DNA of 64,000 nt, taken from the NCBI GenBank assembly GCA_000381565.1, contig KB906725.1, positions 873,785 to 937,784 of the forward strand, read 5' to 3'. This DNA comes from Oxalobacteraceae bacterium AB_14 (lineage in GTDB: Bacteria > Pseudomonadota > Gammaproteobacteria > Burkholderiales > Burkholderiaceae_D). Positions 53,428 through 62,900 of this stretch are shown piece by piece. The stretch's first letter is position 1; each line of letters begins with the position of its first letter. The notes below the pieces were generated by a model. That model made no database searches, was not told where the DNA came from, and saw only the letters and a program-made list of their open reading frames with translations. Both the position numbers and the translations under genes were made by a program.

Positions 53428-54198
53428 ATGACCCTGTTTAAAAAAGATCCGCTGCCGTGGCTGTCCGACAGCACGGCGCCGTACCCGCACGCCGAGGCCG
53501 GCCTGTACGATCCCGCCGACTTCCCCTGGGTCGCCCATGTCGAGGCGCACTGGGAGACCATCCGCGACGAGCTGCGCGGGGTGCTGCGCGATGACGCCAG
53601 CTGTTTCAACCCGTATCCGGACCTCAACAAGACCAACAAGAAGCACGTGTGGAAGACCACCGGCCTGATCTACTGGACCTGGAAGTCGCGCAAGAACATC
53701 CTGCTGTTCCCCAAGACCTGGGCCATCATGCGCCAGCTGCCCAACCTGACGGCCTGCTCGTTCAACAAGCTCGAGCCGCAGTCGACCATCAAGCCGCACA
53801 TCGGCGACACCAACGCCATGTACCGCTGCCACCTGGGGCTGGTGGTGCCGGCGCAGGCGCCGCGCTGCGGCCTGCGGGTGGGCAAGGACACCACCTGCTG
53901 GCGCGAGGGCAAGGTGCTGATCTTCAACGACGCCTACGAGCACACCGCCTGGAACAACACCGACAGCGACCGCTACATCCTGTCGTTCGACATCATGCGC
54001 CCCGAGTTCGCGCGCCGCGACCGCTGGACGGCGGCCCAGGTGCTGGGCAAGATCTCGGTCGAGGGGGTGTACCAGCACAAGGCCTGGCTGCGCCGCTACT
54101 TCGCCGCCGAATGGCAGCAGCGGCTGCTGGCGGCGGCCGCCAAGTTCAGTTTCCACCTGGCGATCGTCGCGCGCGGGCGCCTGTACCGCAAGCTGTGA
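53428..54198 (+). CDS. Aspartyl/asparaginyl beta-hydroxylase-like dioxygenase, paralogue 1
   Basis: The 256-aa protein belongs to the PF05118 non-haem Fe/2-oxoglutarate family. It has a metal-binding region in TIKPHIGDTNAMYRCHLGL and the distal histidine in AYEHTAWNNTDSDRYILSFDIMRPE. These enzymes hydroxylate side chains such as Asp or Asn, including residues tethered to NRPS carriers. Two paralogues lie in the same locus. The expected product is a beta-hydroxy amino acid in the peptide. Confidence 0.85.
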   Translation: MTLFKKDPLPWLSDSTAPYPHAEAGLYDPADFPWVAHVEAHWETIRDELRGVLRDDASCFNPYPDLNKTNKKHVWKTTGLIYWTWKSRKNILLFPKTWAIMRQLPNLTACSFNKLEPQSTIKPHIGDTNAMYRCHLGLVVPAQAPRCGLRVGKDTTCWREGKVLIFNDAYEHTAWNNTDSDRYILSFDIMRPEFARRDRWTAAQVLGKISVEGVYQHKAWLRRYFAAEWQQRLLAAAAKFSFHLAIVARGRLYRKL

Positions 54199-54238
54199 TC
54201 GTCTTTTTCCAACGCAGCACTTTTTCAGGACTAGCACA

Positions 54239-54985
54239 ATGACTACCCTCTCAGCGCCCGCCTTGTGGTTTTCGGAGGACGGCGGCCCCTTCCACGGCAA
54301 CGAGCCGTTCTACTACAACCCGGCCGACTACCCGTGGGTCCGGCACATCGAGGACAACTGGACCACCATTCGCGACGAGCTCAAGGCCCTCACGGCGCAG
54401 GACACGGCCAGCCTGACGCCGTACGCCAACATGGCGATGACGACCAAGCCCAATCAATGGAAGACGTTCGGCCTGATGTTCTGGCTCAACGAGGTCAAGG
54501 AGCACACCGCGCGCTGCCCCAAGACCTGGGCTTTGCTCAAGCAGATCCCCCACCTCAGCAGCGCCTCGTTCAACCTGCTCGAGCCGCACACCACCATCAA
54601 GCCGCACCACGGCGACACCAACGCCGTGATCCGCTGCCACCTCGGCATCGACGTGCCGGCGCCGGCGCCCAAGTGCGCGTTCCGCGTCGGCGACGACATC
54701 CGCAGCTGGGAGGACGGCAAGATCCTGATGTTCTGCGACGCCCACGAGCACACCGCGTGGAACAACAGCGACCAGCAGCGCTACATCCTGGTGCTCGACG
54801 TGCTGCGCCCCGAGCTGTCGGCCGGCAAGCGCTGGACGGCGGCGCGCGTGCTGGCGTCGATCTCGATGGCGATCTGCTACCAGCGCGCGGCGTGGATGCG
54901 CAAGTTCCTCGGCCACCGGGTCGGCAAATCGCTGGTGTTCCGCTCGTTGCAGCTGGCCATCCTGACGCGCTCGCTTCTGGCGTGA
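54239..54985 (+). CDS. Aspartyl/asparaginyl beta-hydroxylase-like dioxygenase, paralogue 2
   Basis: The 248-aa protein is closely related to the previous one, with TIKPHHGDTNAVIRCHLGI and AHEHTAWNNSDQQRYILVLDVLRPE. It starts with an SxPALWFSEDGGPFHGNEPFYY segment shared with paralogue 3 rather than paralogue 1. It is the last gene of the plus-strand operon, 40 bp after paralogue 1, and is followed by a bidirectional terminator. Confidence 0.85.
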   Translation: MTTLSAPALWFSEDGGPFHGNEPFYYNPADYPWVRHIEDNWTTIRDELKALTAQDTASLTPYANMAMTTKPNQWKTFGLMFWLNEVKEHTARCPKTWALLKQIPHLSSASFNLLEPHTTIKPHHGDTNAVIRCHLGIDVPAPAPKCAFRVGDDIRSWEDGKILMFCDAHEHTAWNNSDQQRYILVLDVLRPELSAGKRWTAARVLASISMAICYQRAAWMRKFLGHRVGKSLVFRSLQLAILTRSLLA

Positions 54986-55009
54986 CCGCCGCGTTGCGCG
55001 GCACAAGAA

Positions 55010-55031
55010 AACGGCGCCCGCGGGCGCCGTT
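55010..55031. terminator. Bidirectional terminator between convergent operons
   Basis: AACGGCGCCCG / CGGGCGCCGTT is a perfect 11-bp self-complementary stem. It is followed by GTTGTTTT on the plus strand and by TTCTTG on the minus strand. It separates the hydroxylase operon from the P450 gene. Confidence 0.82.
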
Positions 55032-55054
55032 GTTGTTTTCCGGCGCCGCGCCGG

Positions 55055-56284
55055 CTATTTTTCGTGCAACACCACCTGCATCGCGTTGTAACCCTTGACG
55101 AACGACGAGCGCAGCGGCTCGGGCGCGCCGACCACCTCCACGCGGTCGAAGCGGGCCTGGATCTCCTCCCACAGGATGCGCAGCTGGGACTCGGCGAAAC
55201 GGGCGCCGACGCAGCGGTGGATGCCCAGCCCGAACGACAGGTGCTTGCGGGCGTTGAGGCGGTCGATGCGGAACAGCTCCGGTTCGTCGAAGGCTTGCTC
55301 GTCGCGGTTGGCCGAGATGTACCAGATCAGCACCTTGTCGCCGGCGCGTATCAGCTGGCCGCCGATGCGGGTGTCGGCCAGCGCCGTGCGGCGCATGTAG
55401 GCCAGCGGGGTCTGCCAGCGTATCATCTCCGACACCATGTTGGGGATCACCTCCGGATACTCGCGCAGCAGCTGGTACTGGTCCGGCGCCTGATGCAGCG
55501 CCAGCACGCCGCCGGTGATGGTGTTGCGGGTGGTGTCGTTGCCGGCGATGATCAGCAGCAGCAGGTTGCCCAGCAGCTCGCTGGGCGGCATGTCGCGCGT
55601 GGTCTCGCCGTTGAACAGCGAGGTGATCAGGTCGGGCGCGGCGCCGGCCGCCGGGCGCCGCTTGAGCAGCCCCATGAAGTAGCTCAGGCATTCCATGAAC
55701 TCGGCCTGGCGCGCCGTCTCGTCGGCGATCAGGCCGAAGCCGTTGCTGGTGACCAGGTCGGACCAGCGCAGCAGCTTGTGGCGGTCCTCCTGCGGGATGC
55801 CGAGCAGGGTGGCCAGCATCTGGCCGGTCAGCTCGCGCGCGACGCGCTCGACCCAGTCGAACGGCACGCCGCGCGGCAGGTCGTCGAGGATGGCGCGGCA
55901 GCGGCTGCGGATCAGTTCATCCATCGCCTCCATGTTACGCGAGCTAAACAGCGGCATCACGGGCGCCCGGCACTCGGTGTGCTTGGGCGGGTCCATGGCG
56001 ATGAACATCTTCACCGGGAAAGCCTTGTAGAAATCCTCGAAGACGATGCTGCCCTCGGAGGAAAAGATATGGTGGTTGGTGTCGACCTGGGCGATGTCCT
56101 GATAGCGGCTGATGTTCCAGAAGGCGCCGGTGGTGCCGGTCGCCGGCTGCAGATAGACCGGCGCGTGCGCGCGCAGATGGCGGAAGTGTTCGAGATAGCG
56201 GTCGTCGGCAAAGATATCGGGATCGAGCAGGTTGACGCCGTCCAGCGCGGGGGGCAGGGCGATGTCGGTCGCAAAGTCATTCAT
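55055..56284 (-). CDS. Cytochrome P450
   Basis: The 409-aa soluble bacterial P450 has the I-helix IAGNDTTRN (about residue 244), ExxR in EMIRWQTPLAYMRR and the haem loop FGLGIHRCVGARFAE with the thiolate cysteine (about residue 357). It probably oxidises the peptide or a precursor amino acid. It is last of the minus-strand operon after permease and hydroxylase 3. Redox partners are not encoded nearby. Confidence 0.93.
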   Translation of the reverse strand: MNDFATDIALPPALDGVNLLDPDIFADDRYLEHFRHLRAHAPVYLQPATGTTGAFWNISRYQDIAQVDTNHHIFSSEGSIVFEDFYKAFPVKMFIAMDPPKHTECRAPVMPLFSSRNMEAMDELIRSRCRAILDDLPRGVPFDWVERVARELTGQMLATLLGIPQEDRHKLLRWSDLVTSNGFGLIADETARQAEFMECLSYFMGLLKRRPAAGAAPDLITSLFNGETTRDMPPSELLGNLLLLIIAGNDTTRNTITGGVLALHQAPDQYQLLREYPEVIPNMVSEMIRWQTPLAYMRRTALADTRIGGQLIRAGDKVLIWYISANRDEQAFDEPELFRIDRLNARKHLSFGLGIHRCVGARFAESQLRILWEEIQARFDRVEVVGAPEPLRSSFVKGYNAMQVVLHEK

Positions 56285-56356
56285 GGGAACTCCATTTGGG
56301 TAAAAAAATAAGGCGGCACAAATAAGGCGAAATCGGCGTCCGTCTGAACCACGTAG

Positions 56357-56441
56357 GGCGGATTAGCGGGCAATGCCCGGGGGGCACATCGATGGCACGG
56401 CCTACCTGCCGGTAGGCCTTGAGAGCGAAGCGTAATCCGCC
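56357..56441. repeat. Inverted repeat in the gap between hydroxylase 3 and P450
   Basis: GGCGGATTA (56357-56365) and TAATCCGCC (56433-56441) flank a 67-bp spacer with its own GGTAGGCC/GGCCTACC-type dyad. The GTAGGGCGGATTAGC...GTAATCCGCC layout resembles a dispersed intergenic repeat known in several proteobacteria (recalled). It could fold in the mRNA and lower P450 expression. Confidence 0.6.
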
Positions 56442-56458
56442 GAGCGCCGTCGACGGCC

Positions 56459-57214
56459 TCACAACGGCCTAAGCGCGTGCAAGCGAAGCCGCGCCGCGTA
56501 ATAAATGTGCAACAACCGGAACACCACCGAGCGCGCCCGCTCGCCGCCGAACCAGGTCCGCAGCGCCTTGACCTTGCGATACGCCGGCTCCAGATAAATG
56601 GAAGCCAGCACCCGGCTAGCCACATACAACTTACGATGCGCATACTCCGGCCGCATCACATCCATCACCAGCACATACCGGTCCTGACGCGCGTTATTCC
56701 ACGCGGTATGCTGATGCGCGTCACAAAACACCAGCAGCTTCCCCTCTTCCCAGCTACGCACCTCGTCACCGACGCGGAATGCGCACTGCGGCGCCGGCGC
56801 CGGAATACTCAGCCCCAAATGACAGCGGAAGATAGCGTTGGTATTGCCAAAATGCGGCTTGATGGTGGTTTGCTCCTCGAGCAGGTTGAACGACGCCGCC
56901 AACAACCCCGGCACGTCCTTGAGAATGGCCCAGCTGCGCGGAAACGGCGCGCAATGGCGCGGCGACTTCAGCGTCCAGAACATCAACCCCCAGGTGCGCC
57001 AACGGTTCGGCCGCGACACCATGGCGCCGTCGACGTAAGGCTGCAACTGGTCGCGCTGCCCGGCGATAAACGCCTGCAACTCGTCGCGGATGACGGTCCA
57101 CTGCGACTCGACCAGGCCGGTCCAGGGCAGGGTGGCGTTATCGAAGTAATACGGCTCGTCGCCGTGGAAGGCGGTGCCGCTGTCGGAGAACCACAGCGCG
57201 GATGGCTTGCTCAT
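56459..57214 (-). CDS. Aspartyl/asparaginyl beta-hydroxylase-like dioxygenase, paralogue 3
   Basis: The 251-aa protein starts MSKPSALWFSDSGTAFHGDEPYYFD. It has TIKPHFGNTNAIFRCHLGL, where Asp of the GDTN motif in the other two is Asn, and AHQHTAWNNARQDRYVLVMDVMRPE, where EH is QH. These changes near the metal site set it apart. Whether it is active is uncertain, because this family can bind iron with two histidines. It is the middle gene of the minus-strand operon. Confidence 0.83.
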   Translation of the reverse strand: MSKPSALWFSDSGTAFHGDEPYYFDNATLPWTGLVESQWTVIRDELQAFIAGQRDQLQPYVDGAMVSRPNRWRTWGLMFWTLKSPRHCAPFPRSWAILKDVPGLLAASFNLLEEQTTIKPHFGNTNAIFRCHLGLSIPAPAPQCAFRVGDEVRSWEEGKLLVFCDAHQHTAWNNARQDRYVLVMDVMRPEYAHRKLYVASRVLASIYLEPAYRKVKALRTWFGGERARSVVFRLLHIYYAARLRLHALRPL

Positions 57215-57282
57215 CGAAATATCCTTTCATGGGAAAGCGCGCGCCGGGCGGCGCGCGCGTTTGCCGCGGTGGCGGCGGGGGG

Positions 57283-59676
57283 TTATTCGTGGCGCAGCGC
57301 GATCATCGGATCGATCGCCAGCACGCGCCGCAGCGGCACCAGGCATGACAGCGCGGACACACCGGCGATCAGCAGCACCACCACGCCGAACACGCCGACG
57401 TCGTAGCCCTCGGCGTGCATGCCGGGTTGCGCCAGCAGCGCCGACCACGGCAACGCCAGCGCCACGCCGCCGGCCAGGCCCAGCGACACCTGCCACAGCA
57501 CGCGGCGGCCGATGGCGTCGGCGACGCGGCCGTCGCTGGCGCCGAGCGCGCGGCGGATGCCCATCTCCTTGGTGCGCTGGGTTACCGAGAACGACAGCAC
57601 GCCATACAGGCCGGTCGCCGCCAGCAGCAGCGCCAGCACGCCGACGGCCGAGAAGATCTGCGTCAGCACCACCACCGTCAGGCGCTGGGTGCCGATCACC
57701 TGGCCCTGGGTGCGCAGGCGGTAGGGCGCGCTGTCCGGGCTCTCGGCGCCGACGATGGTGGCCAGGGTCGGCGCGAAGGCCAGCGGCGCGCCGCGCGTGT
57801 GCACCGACAAGGTTGCGCTGTCGACGGGGAACTGGCGCATCGGCACCAGCAAACTGGTCAGCGCCGGCTCGAGCGGACCGTCGAGCTGCAACGCGTCGAT
57901 CACGCCGACCACGGTCAAGGTCTGGGCGCTGTCGCGCTGTGGGTTCAGCAGCAGGCGCTGGCCGAGCGGATCGCGCCCCGGCCACAGCTGGCCGGCCAGC
58001 TGCTCGCTGACCACCGCCACCGGCTCGGTGTCGGCGCGGTCGCGCTCATCGAGCAGGCGGCCGCCGCGCAGGCGCAGGCCGTAGGTGCCGGCGAAGTGGG
58101 CGTCGACCACGCCCATCTGCGCTTTCAGGTAGCCACCGTCCGGCTGGGCCGCGCCCAGCGCGCCCACGTATTCGTGGCTGCCGAGGCGCGCGCCGGGCAC
58201 CGTGTTGGAGGCGCTGGCGTCGATCACGCCGGGATCGGCGCGCAGCCGCGCCACCACCCGCTCGAAGAAGGCCACCTGGTCGGCCGGCTGCGGGAACTGC
58301 TCGGCCAGCAAGTCGAGATTGGCTGTGAGCACCTGCTCGGGCACGGTGGCGGCGCCGATGTTCATCGCCGCCATGCGGTCGAGCGCGCGCACGAAGGTGC
58401 CGGCGCCGACCAGCAGCACCACGGTGACGGCGATCTCGGCGACGATCAAGCCGCGGGCAATGCGCGCGAAGGCGCCGCCGGCCGAGCCCTTGTCGCCGTC
58501 GCGCAGCGCCTCCTGCGGATTGGCGCCGGCCGCGCCCAGCGCCGGCAGCAGGCCGGCCAGCAGCGTGGTGGCCAGCGCCGCCGCCAGGGCCAGCGCCAGC
58601 AGGCGGGCGTCCATGCCCAGTTGCAGGAAGTACGGCGCGGCCTTGTCGTTGGCGGCGAACAGGTTGATGATCCAGTTGCCGCCCAGTTGCGCCACGCCCA
58701 GCGAGACCGCCGTCGCCGCCAGGCTCAATAACAGGCACTCGGCCAGCTGCTCTTGCAGCAGCAGCTTGCGGCTGGCGCCCAGCGCGCTGCAGATGGCCAG
58801 TTCGCGCCGCCGCGCCAGGATCTGCGCCAGTTGCAGGTTGGCGCAGTTGGCGCAGGCCAGCAGCAGCACCATGGCGCTGGCGGCCAGCATCAGCCAGACG
58901 AAGCCGCGCGTGGTTTCGTTGATGAAGCGCAGGTGCAGCGGCTTGACCACCAGCTTGCGCCCGGCCTTCTGGCCGTCCAGGCGCGCGCCCAGCGCGGCGG
59001 CGGTCGAAGCCAGTTCGTCGGCGGCCTGCGTGAGGCTGGCGCCGGGGCGCAGGCGCGCCACCACGGCGACGTCGCCGGCGTCACCGGCGCGCAGCCGGCG
59101 CGGCAGCCATAGCTCGCTGTCGTTGGGATAGGCGAAGCCCTCGGCGAACACGCCGATCACGGTGGCGCTTTCGCCGTTGGCGCGCACCGAACGGCCGATC
59201 ACGGTGGGATCGGCCTGGAAGTCGTGGCGCCAGGCGCGCTCGCTGAGGATCACCGTCAGTGCCGCGCCGGGGCTGTCGTCGGCCTCGCTGAAGCCGCGCC
59301 CCAGCAGCGGCCGCGCGCCCAGCAGCGCCGTCATCTGGCTGCTCAGCTGCGAGGCCGAGTAGCGCTTGCCGCCCTGGCCCAGCGCGACGCTGGTCTCGGT
59401 GTGGGCGCCGGCCAGCTCGTAGCTGCGCAGCTGCTGGCGCAAGGTCAGATAGTCGTCGGCGCCCATGCTGCCGATGCCGATATTGCCTTCCTTTTCGTAG
59501 CCGATGCCGACCAGGCGGTCGGCCTGCGGGAACGGCAGCGGCGACAGAATCAGGCCGTTGACCAAAGTGAGCAGGAACAGGACCGAACCGAGGCCCAGCC
59601 CCAGCACCCCGATGCAGATCAGGCTCTGGAGCGGCCGCTTGAGCAGGCGGCGCAGAGCGGTGCTAAATGCGTACAT
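57283..59676 (-). CDS. MacB/FtsX-type ABC permease with duplicated domain (ADOP-like)
   Basis: The 797-aa protein has a first transmembrane segment near residue 18 (LICIGVLGLGLGSVLFLLTL) and a MacB-like periplasmic domain. Three TM helices follow (about 265-400). A second FtsX half (about 420-797) ends VFGVVVLLIAGVSALSCLVPL. This duplicated layout is that of the ADOP group, which usually has no fused ATPase. It probably pairs with the ATPase and adaptor encoded on the other strand for peptide export. It heads the minus-strand operon, facing a lux box. Confidence 0.85.
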   Translation of the reverse strand: MYAFSTALRRLLKRPLQSLICIGVLGLGLGSVLFLLTLVNGLILSPLPFPQADRLVGIGYEKEGNIGIGSMGADDYLTLRQQLRSYELAGAHTETSVALGQGGKRYSASQLSSQMTALLGARPLLGRGFSEADDSPGAALTVILSERAWRHDFQADPTVIGRSVRANGESATVIGVFAEGFAYPNDSELWLPRRLRAGDAGDVAVVARLRPGASLTQAADELASTAAALGARLDGQKAGRKLVVKPLHLRFINETTRGFVWLMLAASAMVLLLACANCANLQLAQILARRRELAICSALGASRKLLLQEQLAECLLLSLAATAVSLGVAQLGGNWIINLFAANDKAAPYFLQLGMDARLLALALAAALATTLLAGLLPALGAAGANPQEALRDGDKGSAGGAFARIARGLIVAEIAVTVVLLVGAGTFVRALDRMAAMNIGAATVPEQVLTANLDLLAEQFPQPADQVAFFERVVARLRADPGVIDASASNTVPGARLGSHEYVGALGAAQPDGGYLKAQMGVVDAHFAGTYGLRLRGGRLLDERDRADTEPVAVVSEQLAGQLWPGRDPLGQRLLLNPQRDSAQTLTVVGVIDALQLDGPLEPALTSLLVPMRQFPVDSATLSVHTRGAPLAFAPTLATIVGAESPDSAPYRLRTQGQVIGTQRLTVVVLTQIFSAVGVLALLLAATGLYGVLSFSVTQRTKEMGIRRALGASDGRVADAIGRRVLWQVSLGLAGGVALALPWSALLAQPGMHAEGYDVGVFGVVVLLIAGVSALSCLVPLRRVLAIDPMIALRHE

Positions 59677-59752
59677 GATGAATTCCCATACGGTGAGGGA
59701 TTGATAGGAGTCCGGCCGGCGGCGTGGCGCGGGCAGGGCAAGGTGTAGGCTG

Positions 59753-59797
59753 ATGGTCGGCCAGGCGCGTGCCGCTGTGAACTGTCAGGTCTGACAG
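59753..59797 (-). promoter_or_regulatory. Upstream lux box, possibly serving the divergent permease operon
   Basis: ACTGTCAG-GT-CTGACAGT (59781-59798) is a perfect 18-bp palindrome, with core 59782-59797. On the plus strand nothing like a -10 lies 23 nt away. On the minus strand GACCAT (59758-59753) lies at that distance, with CCTGGCC before it, a weak match to the other four promoters. The permease ATG is about 70 nt beyond the predicted start. Confidence 0.5.
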
Positions 59798-59826
59798 TGG
59801 GGCCTCCGCGCCCCGGCGCCGGCGCA

Positions 59827-59871
59827 CTGTTAGGGTTGACAGTTATTGGCGGCGCCCGCTTGGCGTTTAAT
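59827..59871 (+). promoter_or_regulatory. lux box plus -10 element of the NRPS gene
   Basis: CTGTTA-GGGT-TGACAG (59827-59842; one base off perfect symmetry) is followed after 23 nt by TTTAATG (hexamer 59866-59871), preceded by CTTGGCG. The architecture is identical to that of the PPTase promoter. Confidence 0.74.
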
Positions 59872-59993
59872 GGTCGCAGGAATCGTCCGTTGGCGTTGGT
59901 GTGGTCGCGCCGTTACGCCGGACGAGGTCGATCGCGTTTCCCAGTCGCTACTCATTCCCGTTTCGGGCAATCACTTTTTTTGGGTCACCTGCC

Positions 59994-62900
59994 ATGCACG
60001 CCGATAAAAACCTGACGGAAGATCGTCAACAACTCCTCTCCCTCTGCCTGGCCAAAAAAGGCATCGTCCGTGGCGGCCCGCAGCGCCTGCCGCGCCGCGC
60101 CGACAGCGCCGACGCCGACGCCCAGCTGTCGTTCGCCCAGCAGCGTCTGTGGCTGCTGGACCGGCTCGATCCGGGCGCGCCGACCTACAATATCCCGATC
60201 GCGGTGCGCATCGACGGCGCGCTCGACGTCGACGCGCTGGAACGCGCGCTGGCCGAAATCGTGCGCCGCCACGAGGTGCTGCGCACCACCTTCGCCGCCG
60301 GCGCCGACGGCCCGCTGCAGCGCATCGCGCCGGCCGGCGACTTCGCCGTGCGCCACGAGGACCTGTCGGCGCTCGACGCCGACGCCCGCGAGCTGGCGCT
60401 GCAACAACGCATCGGCGCCAGCGCCGGCCAGCGCTTCGACCTGGCGGCGGCGCCGCCGCTGGGCGTGACCCTGTTGCGCTGCGGTGAGCAGGCGCACGTG
60501 CTGCTGATCGCCATGCACCACATCGTCGCCGACGGCTGGTCGCTGGGCGTGCTGCTGCGCGAACTCGGCGCGCTGTACGGCGCCTACGACATCGGCAGGC
60601 CATCGCCGCTGCCGGAGCTGACCATACAATATGCCGATTACGCCGCCTGGGAGCGCGCCGGCCTGACGCCGGCGCTGCTGGCCGCGCAGCTCGATTATTG
60701 GCGCGGACGGCTGGCCGGCGCGCCCGCGCTCAGCACCTTCCCGACCGACAAGCCGCGCGGCGCCGCCGTCGGCAGCGCCGGCGCCAGCGCCTGCGCCACC
60801 CTGGCGCCACGCACGCTGGAGCAGCTGCGGCGCTACGCCGCCGCCCAGGGCGTGACGCCGTTCATGGTGTTCCTGGCCGCGTTCAAGGCGCTGATCGCGC
60901 GCTACAGCGGCACCACCGACATCGTCGTCGGCACGCCGGTGTGGAACCGCGAGCATCCCGACGTCGAGCCCTTGATCGGCTTTTTCGTCAACACGCTGGT
61001 GCTGCGCACCGACCTGTCCGGGGACCCCAGCTTCGACCAGCTGCTCGAACGCGTCAAGGAAAGCGCGCTGGGCGCGTTCGCCCACAGCGAGCTGCCGTTC
61101 GAGCAGCTGGTCGACGACTTGGGCATCGAGCGCCACCCGCACGAGGTGCCGCTGCTGCGCATGATGTTCACGCTGTCGCAGGAGCGCCCGGCGACGGCCG
61201 ACACCACCCCCGGCGAATTGACGTGGCACCAGCTCGACGTCGACAGCCGCACCGCCAAGTTCGACATCACGATGAACGTGGCCGAGCGCGGCGACGACGC
61301 CAGCATCGTCATCGAATATAAAACCGGCCTGTTCGAGGCCGACACCATGGAACGCCTGCTGGGCCACTTCCAGCAACTGCTCGATGGCGTGGCCGAACGG
61401 CCGGAGACGGCCCTGTCACGCCTGCCGCTGCTGACGGCGGCCGAGCGCGACCTGCAACTGCGGCACTGGAACGGCGGCGCCGGTGGCGGCCAGGCAGCCG
61501 ACGTGCGCCACCTGGTCGAGACGCAGGCGGCGCTGCGGCCGGACGCGCTGGCGCTGGCCGACGATGACCAAAGCATCAGCTACGGCGAGTTGGACGCCCG
61601 CGCCAACCGTCTGGCGCGCGCGCTGCGGGCACGCGGCGTGGGTCGCGGCCAGCTGGTGGCGATCGCCATGCAACGCTCGGCCGACATGGCCATCGCCACC
61701 CTGGCCATCATGAAAGCCGGCGCCGCCTTCCTGACGCTGGACCTGGGCCACCCGGCCGAGCGGGTGGCGGCCATCGTCGCCGACGCCGGCGTCGCCCTGG
61801 TGCTGACGCGCGCCGCCGACGCCGCGCTGGCCCCGGCCGGCGACATCCTGTGCCTGGACGGCGCCGACGACGCCGCGCTGATCGCCGCCCAGCCGGCCGA
61901 CGCGCTGCCGCCGGACACCGCCGCGGCGGCCGACGACCTGGCCTACGTGGTCTATACCTCCGGTTCGACCGGCCAGCCCAAGGGCGTCGAGGTCACGCAC
62001 GGCGCGCTGGCCAACCTGGTCGACTGGCAGCAGCGCGCCTTCGCCGTCACGCCGGCCGACCGCGCCTCGCAACTGGCCGGCGCGGCGTTCGACGCCACGC
62101 TGATCGAATGGTGGGCCTACCTGTGCGCCGGCGCCAGCGTGCACGTGGTGGACGACCGCACCCGCCTGGAGCCGGCGCGGCTGATCGCCTGGCTGGCCGC
62201 GCGCGGCATCACGGTGGCCTTCATGCCGACGCCGCTGCTGGAGGCCAGCCTGGACGAGGCCTGGCCGGCCGGCATGGCGCTGCGCGCGCTGCTGGTGGGT
62301 GGCGCCGCGCTGCGCCGGCGTCCGCCGGCCGGGCTGCCGTTCACACTGTATAACCTGTACGGCCCGACCGAGAACGCCGTCGTCAGCACCTGGACCGCGA
62401 TCGGCGCCGACGGCGAGCGCGCGCCCGCCATCGGCCGCCCGGTCGACGGCGTCGAAGTGTATGTGCTCGACGCGCACGGCGCGCCGGTGCCGGCCGGCGT
62501 GGCCGGCGAGCTGCACCTGGGCGGGCGCAACCTGGCGCGCGGCTACCGCACCGACGCCGCGCTGACGGCCGAGCGCTTCGTGCCGCATCCTTTCAACGCC
62601 CACCCGGCCGCGCGGCTGTACCGCAGCGGCGACCAGGCGCGCTTCCGCGCCGACGGCACGCTCGAATTCCTCGGCCGCGCCGACGACCAGGTCAAGATCC
62701 GTGGCGCCCGCGTCGAGCCGGGCGAGGTCGAACACGCGCTGTACCAGGTCGACGGCATCCGCGCCGCCGCCGTGCTGGCGCTGCGCCATGACGACGGCGA
62801 AACCTGCCTGGCCGCCTACATCGAACTGCGCGACGGCGCCGACCTGCAGGAGCACGCGCTGCGCCAGGCGCTGCGCCAGCGGCTGCCGTCCTACATGGTG

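Larger units (their letters stand above)
59677..59993. other. Divergent regulatory region between permease and NRPS genes
   Basis: This 317-bp gap has no gene. It holds two lux-box-like palindromes 45 bp apart (centre to centre) and the NRPS -10 element. A leader of about 115 nt precedes the NRPS ATG and shows no strong ribosome-binding site. Confidence 0.7.
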
